Below the pieces are notes generated by a model that saw only the letters and a program-made list of their open reading frames with translations, did not search any database and was not told the DNA's origin. A DNA stretch of 64,000 nt from Pseudomonadota bacterium. Lineage in GTDB: Bacteria; Pseudomonadota; Alphaproteobacteria; Rhizobiales; Devosiaceae. The position numbers and the translations under genes are program-made. Positions 23,195 through 31,591 of the stretch are shown in pieces (within the stretch, counting starts at the first letter, position 1; each line of letters starts with the position of its first letter). Location: positions 190,888 through 254,887 of the forward strand of contig JAEWBN010000006.1 in assembly GCA_023391095.1 (NCBI GenBank), given 5' to 3'.

Positions 23195-23635
23195 ATGCCT
23201 GTCTTAGACTCGAATGAAATCACTTCGACTGCGGAATACGCTCGCAAGGTATTGCCCCCCGCCATGGGTACTACCGTTCCGAACGACGAACGTATCCTCG
23301 TCGTTGACTCTTGCGCTCTCGATCACTCGATCAAATGCACACGCCCTTATCTGATCGCCGTGATGGACTCGGCTACCCGGCTCATCCTGGCCACCGCTAT
23401 TGCCAAGGAAAGCGAGATGGCCGCGTTTGTCTGTGCCGCCGTGAAGGAGGCGATCGCGACCGACCCCGAAACCCTCCAGGGCGTGCCGATCGAGTGCGAT
23501 TTCTGCGATCCCGCCGAGCTGCATGCCAGCCTCGACACCACCCGCATCGTCCCGGGTCATAGGGGACGCCGTGCCCGCGGGTGGGCGGAGCGCCAGGTCC
23601 GTGCCGCGGCCCTGATGGCCCGGGCTCGCAAATAG
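23195..23635 (+). CDS. Orphan RNase H-like (DDE integrase-like) domain protein
   Basis: A 146-aa protein with an ATG at 23195 preceded by AGGAGA. Residues about 33-63 (ILVVDSCALDHS, then PYLIAVMDSATRLILATAIA) read like the first three strands of an rve/DDE integrase core, with an Asp at the first catalytic position. A second acidic cluster (IECDFCDPAEL) falls where the second Asp would be; no Glu helix follows. Compare the TnsB core at 24.55 kb (IIDHTVVD, then LTVAIDVYSRCIVGFLLS). The C-terminus is very basic. It lies 92 bases before tnsA on the same strand. It could be a truncated transposase, a TnsB-interacting regulator, or a coincidence. Confidence 0.5.
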   Translation: MPVLDSNEITSTAEYARKVLPPAMGTTVPNDERILVVDSCALDHSIKCTRPYLIAVMDSATRLILATAIAKESEMAAFVCAAVKEAIATDPETLQGVPIECDFCDPAELHASLDTTRIVPGHRGRRARGWAERQVRAAALMARARK

Positions 23636-23727
23636 GTTCCCATCACGACGAACGTTCCGGCCAACCCGGTCACCGGTGAAGTTAGCGCAGCCCGACAGCT
23701 GCGCCAACTGGCTGGCGGAGAACACAC

Positions 23728-24555
23728 ATGTATCTGGACAAGAAATCCGCCTTCGAAAAATCGGCGCGCGTGCCCCAAACGTCCGCCCGCATCGTCATGG
23801 CACCTTCGGGGGGCGCATTCCGCACCATCGTCGGTCATGGCTCCGTTCGTGCCACCAGCGTCTTCCCATCGGTTAAGGCCGGTTATGGCCAGCCCTGCGA
23901 AGCGGATCACGAGCGTATGCACGTGCGCATCTGCGAGGCCGACCCCCGCATCGTCGACTACCAGCATCAGCCTCATCGGTTGGAGATCATGCTGAGCGAT
24001 CGCGCCAAAGCCCTCCTCTACACTCCGGATGCGATCAGACAGACCGAGGATGGCACGATCGAAGTGGTCGAGACCAAGCAGACAGAGGAGCAGTTCACGC
24101 TCTCTTCGCGGTACGCCGAGAAGCTGGCCATGGCCGAGCAGGTGTACGCCAGCCTCGGCTGGCGCTTCCTCCGCCTTTCCCAGGACAAGGATCTCGAGAT
24201 CAAGCCCCTTTGGCCGAACGCCCGTATGATCTGCCTACGTAACAAGCGCCGTGTGACGACCGCCGATCGCATGCGCTTCCAAGAGGCCGCCCAGCACGAA
24301 GGGGGTACGCTTCCCTTCGGCAAGGCCGTGGAGGCTCTTGCCGCGGGCGGGATCTACGAGCCGTGTGACGCTGTGACCCTGCTGCACCGCCTGATCGTGG
24401 GCCGCACCGCCTTCATCGACCTGACCCGCCGCATCGAGATCGATTCCCCGGTTAAGCTCATCGTCGACCCCGGCCCCCCTTCGATGCTCCGCAATTTGCC
24501 TGAATTGTTTGGCTCGGACATCCAGTTCGACGCACTCACAATGGAGTTATCGTGA
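23728..24555 (+). CDS. tnsA: TnsA endonuclease of a Tn7-like transposon
   Basis: A 275-aa protein with the restriction-enzyme-like core of TnsA: E62 (DHERMHVRI), D101 (YTPDAI) and the ETK pair with K117 (EVVETKQTEEQ), in the order of the catalytic residues of Tn7 TnsA. The strand GWRFLRLSQDKD and the C-terminal winged-helix region follow. TnsA cuts the 5' strands so that transposition is cut-and-paste; the intact residues suggest an active enzyme. The stop overlaps the tnsB start (ATGA), as expected for subunits working as a heteromer. Confidence 0.9.
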   Translation: MYLDKKSAFEKSARVPQTSARIVMAPSGGAFRTIVGHGSVRATSVFPSVKAGYGQPCEADHERMHVRICEADPRIVDYQHQPHRLEIMLSDRAKALLYTPDAIRQTEDGTIEVVETKQTEEQFTLSSRYAEKLAMAEQVYASLGWRFLRLSQDKDLEIKPLWPNARMICLRNKRRVTTADRMRFQEAAQHEGGTLPFGKAVEALAAGGIYEPCDAVTLLHRLIVGRTAFIDLTRRIEIDSPVKLIVDPGPPSMLRNLPELFGSDIQFDALTMELS

Positions 24556-26768
24556 TGGGAAAAGGTATCACCCTCAAGATCAGGACCGACGAAGTTTTCG
24601 CGTTTTCGGACGGCATGTACCGCTTCGTTCGCGAGCTTGCCGACAGCATCCTGCTCTTGCAGCGCCATGGCACCGGGAAGGAGATTCAGGTAGCGGAGGC
24701 GGATCTGATAGACCAGCTCGGTCGCGGCGAGGTAGTTCGCCTGCGTGATCGCCGCGACCGCAAGGGCCGCCCGCTGGTCGAAGCCGACGAGGTCTCCCCG
24801 GACGCGAAGCCTGAAGACGTGTTGCGTGCGAAAACCCTGCAGTTCTACGTTCGCGCCTTCGATGCCGACACCAGTATCGGGCTCGGCAATGCCGGCTTGA
24901 ACAAGCTCATCAAGCGCAAGCGAGAGGATGCCCAACGAAAGGGGCTCACCCATGAGTTTTCCGCCGATACCCTGCGTCGGGCGATCCAACGGAATGGAGC
25001 TCCCGGAGCCCGCCGCCTGAAAGACTTCATGTCCAAGCGGGGCCGCACTAAGCGCATGCGCCTCGACCTGACGATTGAGGACATGCTGACTGACGCGGTG
25101 GATTTCTACTGGGAACTGCGCTCGCGGGACAAAAAGGATGCCTGGGCCTACCTGATCGCCGAGCTCAAGAAGGAAAACGCGAAACGCAAGACGGCTGGGC
25201 TGTCCAAGCTTTGCCCTCCCAAGGACGCCAGCACGCTCTACCGCCGCATCAAGGCGAGCAACTGCAAGGAGAACCACGCAAGGAAGTATTCCGCGCACGA
25301 GGCCAACCAGGCATGGAAAGGTGTCTCCACCCACCTCGACGCTACGGCGCCCGGCGAGCTCGTTATCATTGACCACACGGTTGTCGACACGTGGGTGTTA
25401 TTGGACGACAACGGAATTCCGCTCGGCAGACCGACGTTGACGGTCGCCATCGACGTCTACAGCCGTTGCATCGTCGGCTTCCTCCTGAGCGCGGAACCCC
25501 CGTCTATCTATTCGATGGCCACGGTCATCAAGCACGTCCTCATGCCCAAGACGTATGTGAAGACGCTTTATCCGGATATTCAGCGCCCATACGACTGCTG
25601 GATCCTGCCGAACACCATCCTGATCGACAATGATTGGTCGCACCTGTCGGGCAGCCTCAGGGATGCGGGCGAAGACATCGGCTTCGAACTTCATTACTCC
25701 CCAATCCACTCCCCCGGCCACAAGGCCATCGGGGAGAAGATCTTCGACACGCTCAACGACTTCTTCCACAAGCTACCTGCTGCCGTCCCTTACGACGTGA
25801 CGACCATGCGGAAAGCCCGGCTCAATCCTCAAAACGAGAAGCCGGTCTATCATCGCGACCTCGAGTATTTCCTGCATCGCTTCATCATCGACCAGTACCA
25901 CTATCGGCTGCACGAGGGGATCAACGCCGTGCCCGCACGGCGTTGGGACGAGGGCATCGAGCGGCACGGGCGCGAGTTCGTCGATGACTTCGGTGCCCTC
26001 GACCAGCTGCTCGGGAAAGTAGACGAAGCCTCCATCAGCCGTGCCGGCGTCAAGTACCGCAACATGCGCTTCCATGACGCCGAACTCACCACCGAAATCC
26101 TCAACGACATGGTCCGCCTCCAGCCGATCAAGTCCCTTACCACCAAGACCTACGGCCAGGTCCGGGCACGGGTGAAGATCAAGATAAACCCCGCGGACTG
26201 CAGCAAGATCGACGTCTGGAACGAGGGCGCCGACCCTAAACGATACGTGACGCTGCCCAACGTGGACCAGACCATGACCCGTGGCCTCAGCTTCTGGGCT
26301 GCCGATCGCGTGCGTGAGCACGCCAAGGAACTGGACCTCGAGTATTCGTCCGAGGAGGACCGTCTCCTAGCCCGTGATAGCCTGCGCCGTGCCTGGGAAG
26401 AACTGGCGCAGCTCACCCCGCGGCGCACCGGTGCAGATGCCCGGCGCGGCATGGCCCAGGAGACGCCCACCGTCATCGAAGGCGTGGTGAGGTTCGCTGA
26501 GGCGGAGCCTTCGGTCTATGGCAATGCCCAGCCTGTAGACCTGCCGGCGCTCACTCGCGCCAATTCCTCGCAGAAACCCGTCAGCACCCTGCGCGGTGGC
26601 GAGAAGACCAAGGCCAAGATGCGCAAGGCCTTGCAGAAGCGTGCCACTGCCTCGGAGGAGACTGAGACCGCCCCGCCACCAGCCAAGCCAGAAAAGGGGT
26701 TCTTCCTGCCGCCGGCGGCGAAGGCTCCCAAACGCAACCCCTATGACTTGGACGGAGAGTGGAAGTGA
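24552..26768 (+). CDS. tnsB: TnsB, DDE transposase of a Tn7-like transposon
   Basis: A 738-aa Mu/rve-type transposase. DNA-binding helices occupy the N-terminal 250 residues. The catalytic core reads D274 (IIDHTVVD), D359 (LIDNDWSHLS) and E395 (HKAIGEKIFDTLNDF), i.e. exact D-D-35-E spacing. A beta-barrel domain follows, and the basic C-terminal tail (EKGFFLPPAAKAPKRNPYDL) probably contacts TnsC. It binds the end repeats and joins 3' ends to target DNA. Overlaps with tnsA and tnsC show a coupled operon. Confidence 0.93.
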   Translation: MMGKGITLKIRTDEVFAFSDGMYRFVRELADSILLLQRHGTGKEIQVAEADLIDQLGRGEVVRLRDRRDRKGRPLVEADEVSPDAKPEDVLRAKTLQFYVRAFDADTSIGLGNAGLNKLIKRKREDAQRKGLTHEFSADTLRRAIQRNGAPGARRLKDFMSKRGRTKRMRLDLTIEDMLTDAVDFYWELRSRDKKDAWAYLIAELKKENAKRKTAGLSKLCPPKDASTLYRRIKASNCKENHARKYSAHEANQAWKGVSTHLDATAPGELVIIDHTVVDTWVLLDDNGIPLGRPTLTVAIDVYSRCIVGFLLSAEPPSIYSMATVIKHVLMPKTYVKTLYPDIQRPYDCWILPNTILIDNDWSHLSGSLRDAGEDIGFELHYSPIHSPGHKAIGEKIFDTLNDFFHKLPAAVPYDVTTMRKARLNPQNEKPVYHRDLEYFLHRFIIDQYHYRLHEGINAVPARRWDEGIERHGREFVDDFGALDQLLGKVDEASISRAGVKYRNMRFHDAELTTEILNDMVRLQPIKSLTTKTYGQVRARVKIKINPADCSKIDVWNEGADPKRYVTLPNVDQTMTRGLSFWAADRVREHAKELDLEYSSEEDRLLARDSLRRAWEELAQLTPRRTGADARRGMAQETPTVIEGVVRFAEAEPSVYGNAQPVDLPALTRANSSQKPVSTLRGGEKTKAKMRKALQKRATASEETETAPPPAKPEKGFFLPPAAKAPKRNPYDLDGEWK

Positions 26769-27802
26769 CGTGGACCCCCGAACAAGACCGCAAGATGGAC
26801 CTTTTCGAGTCCATCTTGGTCGACCATCCCCGCAAGACCCAGTTGCACACCGCCCTGGGCAACCTCATGCATGAGACCACCCGTGCGTCCCGGCGCTACC
26901 AAGAGCGGGCCGCTGCTGCCGGGGGGCGCCCCTTGAAAGCGGAAGAGTTGTACCTGCTGCCGGTGATCGGTCCTTCGGGTGCGACCAAGACCAAGTCGTT
27001 GAGTACCTATGTGGATGCCGTCCTTTCCGACCCCTGCCTGGAACCGGACGAGGTTCCGGTGCTCGTCGTGACGGTCCGCAATTCCGTTAAGTCCACCCGT
27101 CACCTTCAGGCGGCGATTCTGCTTGCCTTTGGGGACATTGCCGCCTCCGAGGAGGTCCTGTGCCAGCGGGATTACTCGGAGGCCCGTGTCAACATGGACC
27201 TGCTCGAGAAGGCTCGCGCCAGGAAGACGCGTATCGTCATCCTCGACGAATGCCACAGCATGATCCAGAACGCCGGTCCCGTGCTTCTCGACTCCATGGC
27301 TACGGCCATGAAGAGCTTCGTCAACGATGGACTTTTCAGCTTGGTTCTGGTGGGTACCGACAGGGTGAAGAGGCTCCTGCAATTCAGCGAGAACCATTCC
27401 CGTCAGAAGCGCATCGTCGACTTCGGACCGGCATCCCTCGATGACCCCGAAGACGTCCAGTATTTCATGCAATTCGTGGGGCGCTTCGAGAAGGAGATGC
27501 TTGCCAAGAAGGTGATAACGGAGCCGCTCAACATGATCGGCGACGTGGCGACGCGTGCCATCGTCTACGACATGGCGCGGGGCGTGGTGGGGACGGTCGT
27601 TCGTATCCTTCGCATCGCCTTGGAACAGTCGTTCGAAGAAGGCCAGCTGCTGGACTGGACCCATGTGGCGAAGGCATTCCGCGCCTGGAACCGCGCCCTG
27701 GAAAAGCCGGGCCCGGATCCCTTTGCCAGCACCAGCGCGTCCAAGAAGACGCAGATGAAGCTTGAGGCGATCGAGGCCATCAGCATGAAGGCAGCCGAAT
27801 GA
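26765..27802 (+). CDS. tnsC: TnsC, AAA+ regulator of Tn7-like transposition
   Basis: About 345 aa. Walker A is IGPSGATKTKSL near residue 70 and Walker B is RIVILDECHSM near residue 160, followed by a sensor region (SLVLVGTDRVKRLL), typical of TnsC/TniB ATPases. It bridges the target selector TniQ and the transposase. The GTG at 26765 gives a GTGA overlap with the tnsB stop; a GTG two codons earlier (26759) is also possible. It overlaps tniQ by ATGA. The helical C-terminus carries the lid domain. Confidence 0.92.
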   Translation: MTWTPEQDRKMDLFESILVDHPRKTQLHTALGNLMHETTRASRRYQERAAAAGGRPLKAEELYLLPVIGPSGATKTKSLSTYVDAVLSDPCLEPDEVPVLVVTVRNSVKSTRHLQAAILLAFGDIAASEEVLCQRDYSEARVNMDLLEKARARKTRIVILDECHSMIQNAGPVLLDSMATAMKSFVNDGLFSLVLVGTDRVKRLLQFSENHSRQKRIVDFGPASLDDPEDVQYFMQFVGRFEKEMLAKKVITEPLNMIGDVATRAIVYDMARGVVGTVVRILRIALEQSFEEGQLLDWTHVAKAFRAWNRALEKPGPDPFASTSASKKTQMKLEAIEAISMKAAE

Positions 27803-29736
27803 CCTGGCGGTACAGCAAGGACAAGCTCGTCGAGCCAGGAAAGGTCGTTCCCGCCTTCATCACCATGCAGCCTGAACCCGACGAAAGTCTTGCCGGATTG
27901 TTCAACCGTTTGTTCGGACGCACGGTGTTTTCCAACTTCAGCGCAGCCGCCGCCCGTGCCGGCGTAGCGAGCAACCGGCCCGATTTCATGGCCAGCTCGG
28001 AACTCACCGACGCGCAGGTCGAGGGCCTCGCTGCCCGACTCGGTACTAGCACGGACGAGGTCCGGTTCCGCCTGCATCCCCCGGCGCGGATTGGAGACAA
28101 CGGCACTCGTGGTGTCAACTTCCACGGGCAATTCCTGCGGTTGACCTTCCTGGAGCGCGAGCGAAGGCGTGTTTCGCCGATGGCTTTGGAGTTGAACCGC
28201 TACCATCGTGCCCTTTGGGATGTACGCCCCTTGTCCTTCGACAGCTCCACCATGGAACTGCTGCTCGACACCTGCCCGGTCTGCGGAAACAAGCTGCGCT
28301 GGCGCAACCTGTTCGGTCCCGAGAAGTGTGACCACTGCCGCGACGGCCGGGGGCTGCCATGCACAGACCTTCGCGACCACCGCCAACCGATGGTGCCGGA
28401 GGAGCAGCATGACGTTCTTCGTGCCGTGGCCGGCCTGTTGGATCCACGTGCCGAAGTGCGGGAGCAGTCGGTCCGCTTCTTTCCCGATCCCTGGCGGGGA
28501 TTGGCGCCTAGTGAGATATTCCATCTCCTCACCGAGATGGGGCTCGCGACCTCGGGACTTTCCGGAACATTGTTGCCCTCGTCGCTGCCGCTGCATGCCG
28601 ATGCGCTCTATGAAGCCGGTAGGGTGCTGGCGGGTGGCGTGGACGCTTTCCATGCTTGGTCGGACAGCACGCTGACCAGGAAGGATGCTCCTCACTGGAC
28701 CGTCGACAGACCTATGGCCTGCACCGGCTACGATCGTCTCGTGAAATGCCCGCATATTTCTCCCTCCGCGAAATCCTTGCTGCAAGGCATGAGGCTGGAC
28801 ATACGCAAGGTCACCCGTCGGCGACGCGCCGGATCGTTCGCGTGGTTAGTGGCGTGGGACCTCACCAGGGAGTTCCATGTCGATCACGCCCGGACGCGCA
28901 CCTTCGTCAAACATGTGAAATCGGTGATCCGGGCCGGGGGGGATCTTTCTTCCGAGAAAATCCCGAAGACAAAGGAGGAGTTCGCTTCGTTGATCCCGGT
29001 AGTTAAGGATGCGGTGTCGATCGGACTCGCAGCATCCATGCTGAGGGCGGGCATGGACGTGGTGGACGGCATTGGCAAGATTGGTTTGCTCCAGCCCATC
29101 CAGTCTCCTGCATCGCTTCTGCTCAAGGCGAACACAAGCTATTCGGGATCCGCTGTCCGCCAGCTCATGGAGCAGTTCCAGTCCAGGCTCGGCAGGTCGA
29201 CCGAAGGCGATGACCTCTGCCCTGTCGCCACCGTGCTGAGGAATAGCGGCATTCGTCCGCTTCCCCGTGCCGCTGCCTGGCATCTTATCTGGTCCGGAGC
29301 CGCCCATGTTCTATGCAGCCGACCAGATCCCTCCGACTGGCTGCGTGAAGTTTTGGTTCCCGATCCGGCAGCGTTCATTGCGCTGCTCCATGATCACCCT
29401 TCTGTTCGGACCGATGTTGCACTTCCCGACCAGGTGACGACGCAAGTCGCGGCGCAGATGTTAGACTCCGACATCGTCGTCGTCGCCCAACTGGTCAAGA
29501 ACAAGATCCTGTCGCCTAGTGCCAAAACCAGGCCGTTGAAGTTCCTGCGCAAGGACGTTGAACAGTTCGCAGCGAGGTACGTCTCGACCCCGGAACTAAA
29601 GCGGGCGTTGGGGTGGGGAAAGGGCGGACCTCTTTCGGCTTCCTGCCCGGATCTTCCGCCAAGCGCATTCGATTTCGCCGGCCAGAGAAGTCGTTTCTAT
29701 CTACGCTCGGACTGCACGGGGATACTCCAGGCCTGA
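27799..29736 (+). CDS. tniQ: TniQ/TnsD-like target-selection protein
   Basis: A 645-aa protein. The N-terminal TniQ domain starts FITMQPEPDESLAGLFNRLF. A zinc finger of two CxxC pairs (CPVCGNK near residue 160 and CDHC about 17 residues later) follows, then a long helical C-terminal part with several HTH-like stretches. The size is nearer TnsD-type DNA-binding selectors than short TniQ proteins, so it probably recognises a fixed attachment site. The sequence just beyond the right end, or the 3' end of the hydantoinase gene, is the natural candidate. It is the last gene before the terminator and end repeats. Confidence 0.9.
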   Translation: MTWRYSKDKLVEPGKVVPAFITMQPEPDESLAGLFNRLFGRTVFSNFSAAAARAGVASNRPDFMASSELTDAQVEGLAARLGTSTDEVRFRLHPPARIGDNGTRGVNFHGQFLRLTFLERERRRVSPMALELNRYHRALWDVRPLSFDSSTMELLLDTCPVCGNKLRWRNLFGPEKCDHCRDGRGLPCTDLRDHRQPMVPEEQHDVLRAVAGLLDPRAEVREQSVRFFPDPWRGLAPSEIFHLLTEMGLATSGLSGTLLPSSLPLHADALYEAGRVLAGGVDAFHAWSDSTLTRKDAPHWTVDRPMACTGYDRLVKCPHISPSAKSLLQGMRLDIRKVTRRRRAGSFAWLVAWDLTREFHVDHARTRTFVKHVKSVIRAGGDLSSEKIPKTKEEFASLIPVVKDAVSIGLAASMLRAGMDVVDGIGKIGLLQPIQSPASLLLKANTSYSGSAVRQLMEQFQSRLGRSTEGDDLCPVATVLRNSGIRPLPRAAAWHLIWSGAAHVLCSRPDPSDWLREVLVPDPAAFIALLHDHPSVRTDVALPDQVTTQVAAQMLDSDIVVVAQLVKNKILSPSAKTRPLKFLRKDVEQFAARYVSTPELKRALGWGKGGPLSASCPDLPPSAFDFAGQRSRFYLRSDCTGILQA

Positions 29737-29766
29737 GCTGTTCGCTCCATCCGTTGGGGTATGGCC

Positions 29767-29797
29767 AACGCCGTCGACGGGTAACGTCGACGGCGTT
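29767..29797 (+). terminator. Hairpin terminator after tniQ
   Basis: A perfect 12-bp stem AACGCCGTCGAC / GTCGACGGCGTT with a 7-base loop, 30 bases after the tniQ stop, followed by CTTGTCT. It probably ends the tnsABC-tniQ transcript and could block read-in from the flank. Confidence 0.8.
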
Positions 29798-29820
29798 CTT
29801 GTCTGACCCTGATGCACACC

Positions 29821-30034
29821 GTTGCATTCTTATAGCGGAAACCTCACTATCGTTGCAGTCTTACAGTCGGAACTGTTGCAGTCTTAGATCGCAGGTTCGA
29901 GGGCTATCAATGACTTAGCCGTGGCACTCTTACAGCCCCGGCATAGCGGCAACTGTGCAACGTGACTTAAGCCTCAGCTACAGGGTCGATTTGTAATGTG
30001 CCTGACTATGGGGCTGTAAGCCGTCACACGGACA
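29821..30034. repeat. Right-end repeats (probable TnsB-binding sites) and terminus
   Basis: Four direct repeats on the plus strand with consensus GTTGCAGTCTTACAGYC begin at 29821, 29852, 29875 and 29921 (spacings 31, 23 and 46). A fifth, inverted copy (GTGACGGCTTACAGCCCCAT on the minus strand, 30028-30009) is nearest the edge. The presumed last bases are GGACA at 30030-30034; CACAC-GGACA-GTGTG surrounds the junction. Tn7-family ends carry multiple TnsB sites in this way, but the opposite orientation of the outermost one is unusual. No target duplication can be tested without the left end. Confidence 0.7.
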
Positions 30035-30131
30035 GTGTGATCTCTTGAGTTTTCTTTGCCGTGTTTGCGGCGCATTGGCGCGCACCGCTGCCGCCTAGCG
30101 TGGCTTCGGGGTGCTGGTTCGAATCGCGTTT

Positions 30132-31544
30132 TCAGAAAACCGGGGGGCTGAACGGTGGTCGGGTCAGGAGCTTGCCGGAGCCTGGTTCGGCGCTGAGGTT
30201 TCCGTCCTGGACCAGGATTTCGCCCCGGCGGACGACGGTTTCGGGCAGGCCGCGCACTTTACGGCCGGCATAGGGCGAATAGCCGGTGCGATCGGATGTG
30301 GTCTTGTCGTCGATGAGACGCTCGACGTCCGCATTCCAGACCACGATGTCGGCATCTGCACCAATACTGATCTGGCCCTTTCGGGGGGCAAGTCCGTATA
30401 GACGTGCCGGATTGGTGGCGGTGAGCGCGACAAAGCCTTCGAGGTCTTCCCTGCCCTCTTGGACAATGGCGTCAAACATCAAGGCCTGTCGCAGTTCGAT
30501 GCCGGGGATGCCGTTGGGAATCTGCTTGAAACTGGCATTGGGGCCGGCCTTGAGCTTTGCTTCGCCCGTCAGTGCATAGGGCGCGTGGTCCGACGAAATA
30601 ATGGAAAGGTCCCGGAGCTTGAGCGCATGCCAGAGAGCCTGCTGGTCGACGGGCCGGCGCGGCGGCGGCGAAAAGATGAACTTGGCTGCTTCCGGTAGGG
30701 GCCGGTCTGTTACCGTTTCGTCAAGCAGCAGATAATGCGGGCAGGTCTCGGCATAAACCTGGCTGCCCCTGCCCCGCGCCCGCCTGATGGCCTTGGCCCC
30801 TTCACTGGTAGAGACATGGAAGATCATCACCGGCTGGGCCAGGAGCTCCGACATGCGAATGATGCGTTCTATAGCGTCCATTTCGGCTACGCGGGGATGG
30901 CTTTGCGGCTGGAAGGCCGGAGCCGTCTTGCCTGCAGCAATTAGGCGCTTACTGGCAAAGGACAGGATGCCGTGGGTTTCCGCGTGGACACAGATCAGTG
31001 CGCCATGCTCCTTGGCGACGCTCATCACGTCCAGCAGTTGCTCGTCGCCCAGAAAGAGGGAGTCGTAACTCATGAAGACCTTGACCGAGCGGTGCCCCGC
31101 TTGGATGGCGGCCGGAAGGTCGCGGCTCAGAGTTTCGCTCGACGGATTGCCGATCATGAGGTGGAAACCGTAGTCGATGACGGCGCCTCTGGCGGCCCGA
31201 CGGGTATAGTCCGCGACCGCTTCGCTCAGGCTGCCGTCCCGGTGCTGGGCGGCGAAGGCCAAGACGCTTGTCGTGCCGCCAAGAGCGGCCGAACGGGTAG
31301 CGCTTTCCCAATCGTCGGCGGTGCGAATACCCGCAGCGGACATCTGGTCGATATGGGCATGGCTATCGACCCCTCCGGGCAGGACATAACGACCTCGGGC
31401 GTCGACTTCCGTCCGGCCGGGCGGCAGGCCCTCGCCGATGGCGACAATGCGCTCTCCGACGATGGCGACATCGGCGACGGCGCGGCCATGCGCTGAAACC
31501 ACTGTGCCGCCGCGAATGACGAGGTCCGGAGTTTCAAAAGCCAT
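30132..31544 (-). CDS. Dihydropyrimidinase / D-hydantoinase family amidohydrolase
   Basis: A 470-aa cyclic-amide hydrolase. Binuclear zinc ligands are visible: HxH in DSHAHIDQ, the carbamylated lysine in SVKVFMSYDS, His in CVHAETH and IFHVSTSEG, and Asp in SSDHAPY. It opens hydantoin or dihydropyrimidine rings, or a related amide. The start at 31544 (MAFETPDLVIRGG) with an upstream GAAAGGG is preferred over 31565. Its 3' end is 97 bases from the presumed transposon edge and appears intact. The next gene upstream on the same strand is an SDR reductase, 47 bases away. Confidence 0.9.
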   Translation of the reverse strand: MAFETPDLVIRGGTVVSAHGRAVADVAIVGERIVAIGEGLPPGRTEVDARGRYVLPGGVDSHAHIDQMSAAGIRTADDWESATRSAALGGTTSVLAFAAQHRDGSLSEAVADYTRRAARGAVIDYGFHLMIGNPSSETLSRDLPAAIQAGHRSVKVFMSYDSLFLGDEQLLDVMSVAKEHGALICVHAETHGILSFASKRLIAAGKTAPAFQPQSHPRVAEMDAIERIIRMSELLAQPVMIFHVSTSEGAKAIRRARGRGSQVYAETCPHYLLLDETVTDRPLPEAAKFIFSPPPRRPVDQQALWHALKLRDLSIISSDHAPYALTGEAKLKAGPNASFKQIPNGIPGIELRQALMFDAIVQEGREDLEGFVALTATNPARLYGLAPRKGQISIGADADIVVWNADVERLIDDKTTSDRTGYSPYAGRKVRGLPETVVRRGEILVQDGNLSAEPGSGKLLTRPPFSPPVF

Positions 31545-31591
31545 TGGGGACCCTTTCGCCGCCAAGATTGACCGTGAGGTCGGTCAGATCG

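Larger units (their letters stand above)
23195..30034 (+). mobile_element. Tn7-like transposition module and presumed right end
   Basis: Contiguous tnsA, tnsB, tnsC and tniQ genes, each overlapping the next by four bases, followed by a terminator, a cluster of repeats and a plausible terminus ...CACACGGACA at 30034 (reads TGTCCGTGTG inwards, with the TGT...ACA ends usual for Tn7-like elements). The flank to the right is a hydantoinase gene. The left boundary is not found: it may be near the repeats at 22.9-23.1 kb or left of the window, in which case the metal island and the 18.7-22.5 kb operon are cargo. No CRISPR array or cas gene is seen, so targeting would be protein-guided through TniQ. 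Confidence 0.75.

Noticed and set aside
30116..30125. GGTTCGAATC, resembling a tRNA T-loop, which could mark a tRNA attachment site
   Set aside because: The flanking bases do not form a T-stem, and no anticodon or acceptor arms can be built around it.
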